Assembly: GCA_019638615.1 (NCBI GenBank) | Contig: JAHBTL010000004.1 | Location: 1 to 64,000 of the forward strand | Source: Chitinophagaceae bacterium | GTDB lineage: Bacteria > Bacteroidota > Bacteroidia > Chitinophagales > Chitinophagaceae | Direction of reading: 5' to 3' | DNA: 64,000 bases | In this document: positions 63,114 through 64,000 of the stretch, piece after piece | Layout of the letters: every line of letters begins with the position of its first letter | Numbering within the stretch: the first letter of the stretch is position 1 | Made by a program: the position numbers and the translations under genes | The notes under the pieces: model-generated | Told to the model about the DNA's origin: nothing | Database searches by the model: none | Seen by the model: only the letters and a program-made list of their open reading frames with translations

Positions 63114-64000
63114 ATGAGCAAAAGACGACAGTTTTTAAAATTAGCTGCTTTAACAGGATTGGGTTCCGGCAGCATGGTAAATGCATTCCCTTTTTCTCGG
63201 CGCCCTGCTGCGAATGCTTTACTTCCCGAAAACAAACCTGCTATGTTGCCGGATGATGACTCGCTTAGTGTGATCGGTTTATATGGCCCATGGGCAGCCG
63301 GGCTGATAGAAAAGCAGTTGCCCCTGGCTTCTTACCGGCGCAATGAGTGGAATGATTTAGCTAAGTGGAAAACAACGGCAAGACAAAAAGTGTTAGAGTG
63401 CTTATCTGTTCCCGATATTAAAACACCCGTTTGTAAAACGCTTAACACGTATGAATATGACGGGTTGAAAATAGAGGAGCTGCAATGGCAGTTGCCTTAT
63501 GGAAGGGCCACGGATGCTTTGCTGTTAAAGCCTGCAAACGCAAAAGGTAAATTGCCGGGCATACTTGCTTTTCATGATCATGCCGGCAATAAATACTTCG
63601 GCACGAGGAAAATTACAAAAACATCCAACACACAGCATCCGCTCATGGTGGCGCATCAGGAACATTATTATGAAGGCGCCGCATGGGCTAATGACATTGC
63701 AAAGCGGGGCTACGCAGTACTGGTACCCGATGCGTTTTCATTTGCAAGCAGGAGGGTCATGTTGCAGGATGTGCCGGAGCGGAACCGTGGAGGATTAAAC
63801 GACAATGATCCTGAAAACCCCGCCAGCATTCAAGCATATAACAAATGGGCAGGAGAACATGCGCACATCATGGCAAAATCTTTATTCTGCGCCGGTACCA
63901 CATGGCCTGCCGTTTTTTGGGCGGAGGACAGGGTAGCGCTTGATGTATTATGCGCCCGTAATGATGTGGATGCGCAAAGGATCGGCTGTGCGGGATTATC
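63114..64000 (+). CDS. Tat-exported alpha/beta hydrolase, cut by window end
   Basis: The 5' 295 codons of a gene starting at ATG 63114. The twin-arginine signal SKRRQFLKLAALTGLGSG leads to an alpha/beta hydrolase resembling the acetyl-xylan-esterase/dienelactone-hydrolase group: ATDALLLKPANAKGKLPGILAFHDHAGNKYFG, AKRGYAVLVPDAF and a long insertion. The text ends at RIGCAGL, where the nucleophile elbow G-x-S-x-G is expected, so the catalytic Ser lies at the edge. It probably removes ester groups from the PUL 3 substrate. Confidence 0.8.
   Translation, partial: MSKRRQFLKLAALTGLGSGSMVNAFPFSRRPAANALLPENKPAMLPDDDSLSVIGLYGPWAAGLIEKQLPLASYRRNEWNDLAKWKTTARQKVLECLSVPDIKTPVCKTLNTYEYDGLKIEELQWQLPYGRATDALLLKPANAKGKLPGILAFHDHAGNKYFGTRKITKTSNTQHPLMVAHQEHYYEGAAWANDIAKRGYAVLVPDAFSFASRRVMLQDVPERNRGGLNDNDPENPASIQAYNKWAGEHAHIMAKSLFCAGTTWPAVFWAEDRVALDVLCARNDVDAQRIGCAGL

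Noticed and set aside
1..64000. CRISPR arrays, rRNA, tRNA, transposases
   Set aside because: Looked for regular spaced repeats, tRNA-like cloverleaves and transposase motifs; none found.

Overview
The window is chromosomal DNA of a glycan-degrading member of the Bacteroidota. SusC/SusD outer-membrane pairs, ECF sigma/FecR anti-sigma couples, many lipoproteins, a type IX sorting domain, long-type serine acetyltransferase and TAnnTTTG-like promoters all point there. The gene set looks like Chitinophagaceae, but that rank is an inference; no rRNA, tRNA, insertion sequence or CRISPR array was seen.

Region 1 (1-2414) is an accessory patch of three unrelated small genes (membrane protein, lipoprotein, DUF1810) separated by two families of diverged intergenic repeats and a hairpin cluster. 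Region 2 (2668-23627) is polysaccharide utilisation locus 1, all on the plus strand: ECF sigma factor, FecR, STN-containing SusC, SusD, GH31, a BNR_4 propeller with lyase-like histidines, a PhyH dioxygenase, a DUF2264/GH154-like enzyme, a Tat-exported TIM-barrel protein, an SGNH esterase, GH97, and a large lipoprotein dehydrogenase-cytochrome c. Region 3 (23628-24437) holds two decayed genes. Region 4 (24491-33638, minus strand) is PUL 2: SusC-SusD followed by three tandem, nearly contiguous S1 sulfatases and no sigma/FecR pair.

Region 5 (33884-48101) looks like a sulfur-acquisition block. It has a sterol-desaturase-type hydroxylase, a fourth sulfatase, a PhyH dioxygenase plus SDR, a DUF6134-like protein, a TonB receptor, and then a tight run: 65-aa protein, cysM-type cysteine synthase, serine acetyltransferase, family 2A encapsulin shell (SrpI type) and its cysteine desulfurase cargo with a 290-residue disordered N-terminal extension. 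Four copies of one inverted repeat (gtcta-N9-tagac) lie upstream of the sulfatase, the dioxygenase and the TonB receptor, tying these units into one predicted regulon that ends in a sulfur-handling protein compartment. This is the most interesting system in the window.

Region 6 (48446-64000) has a secreted M43 metalloprotease with a type IX sorting tail and then PUL 3: ECF sigma, FecR, STN-SusC, SusD_2-type lipoprotein, two overlapping secreted beta-propeller genes, a GH123/DUF4091-like lipoprotein and a Tat-exported alpha/beta hydrolase cut by the window end. In both sigma/FecR loci a minus-strand intrinsic terminator lies between fecR and susC, as expected if an antisense RNA is read off the susC leader.
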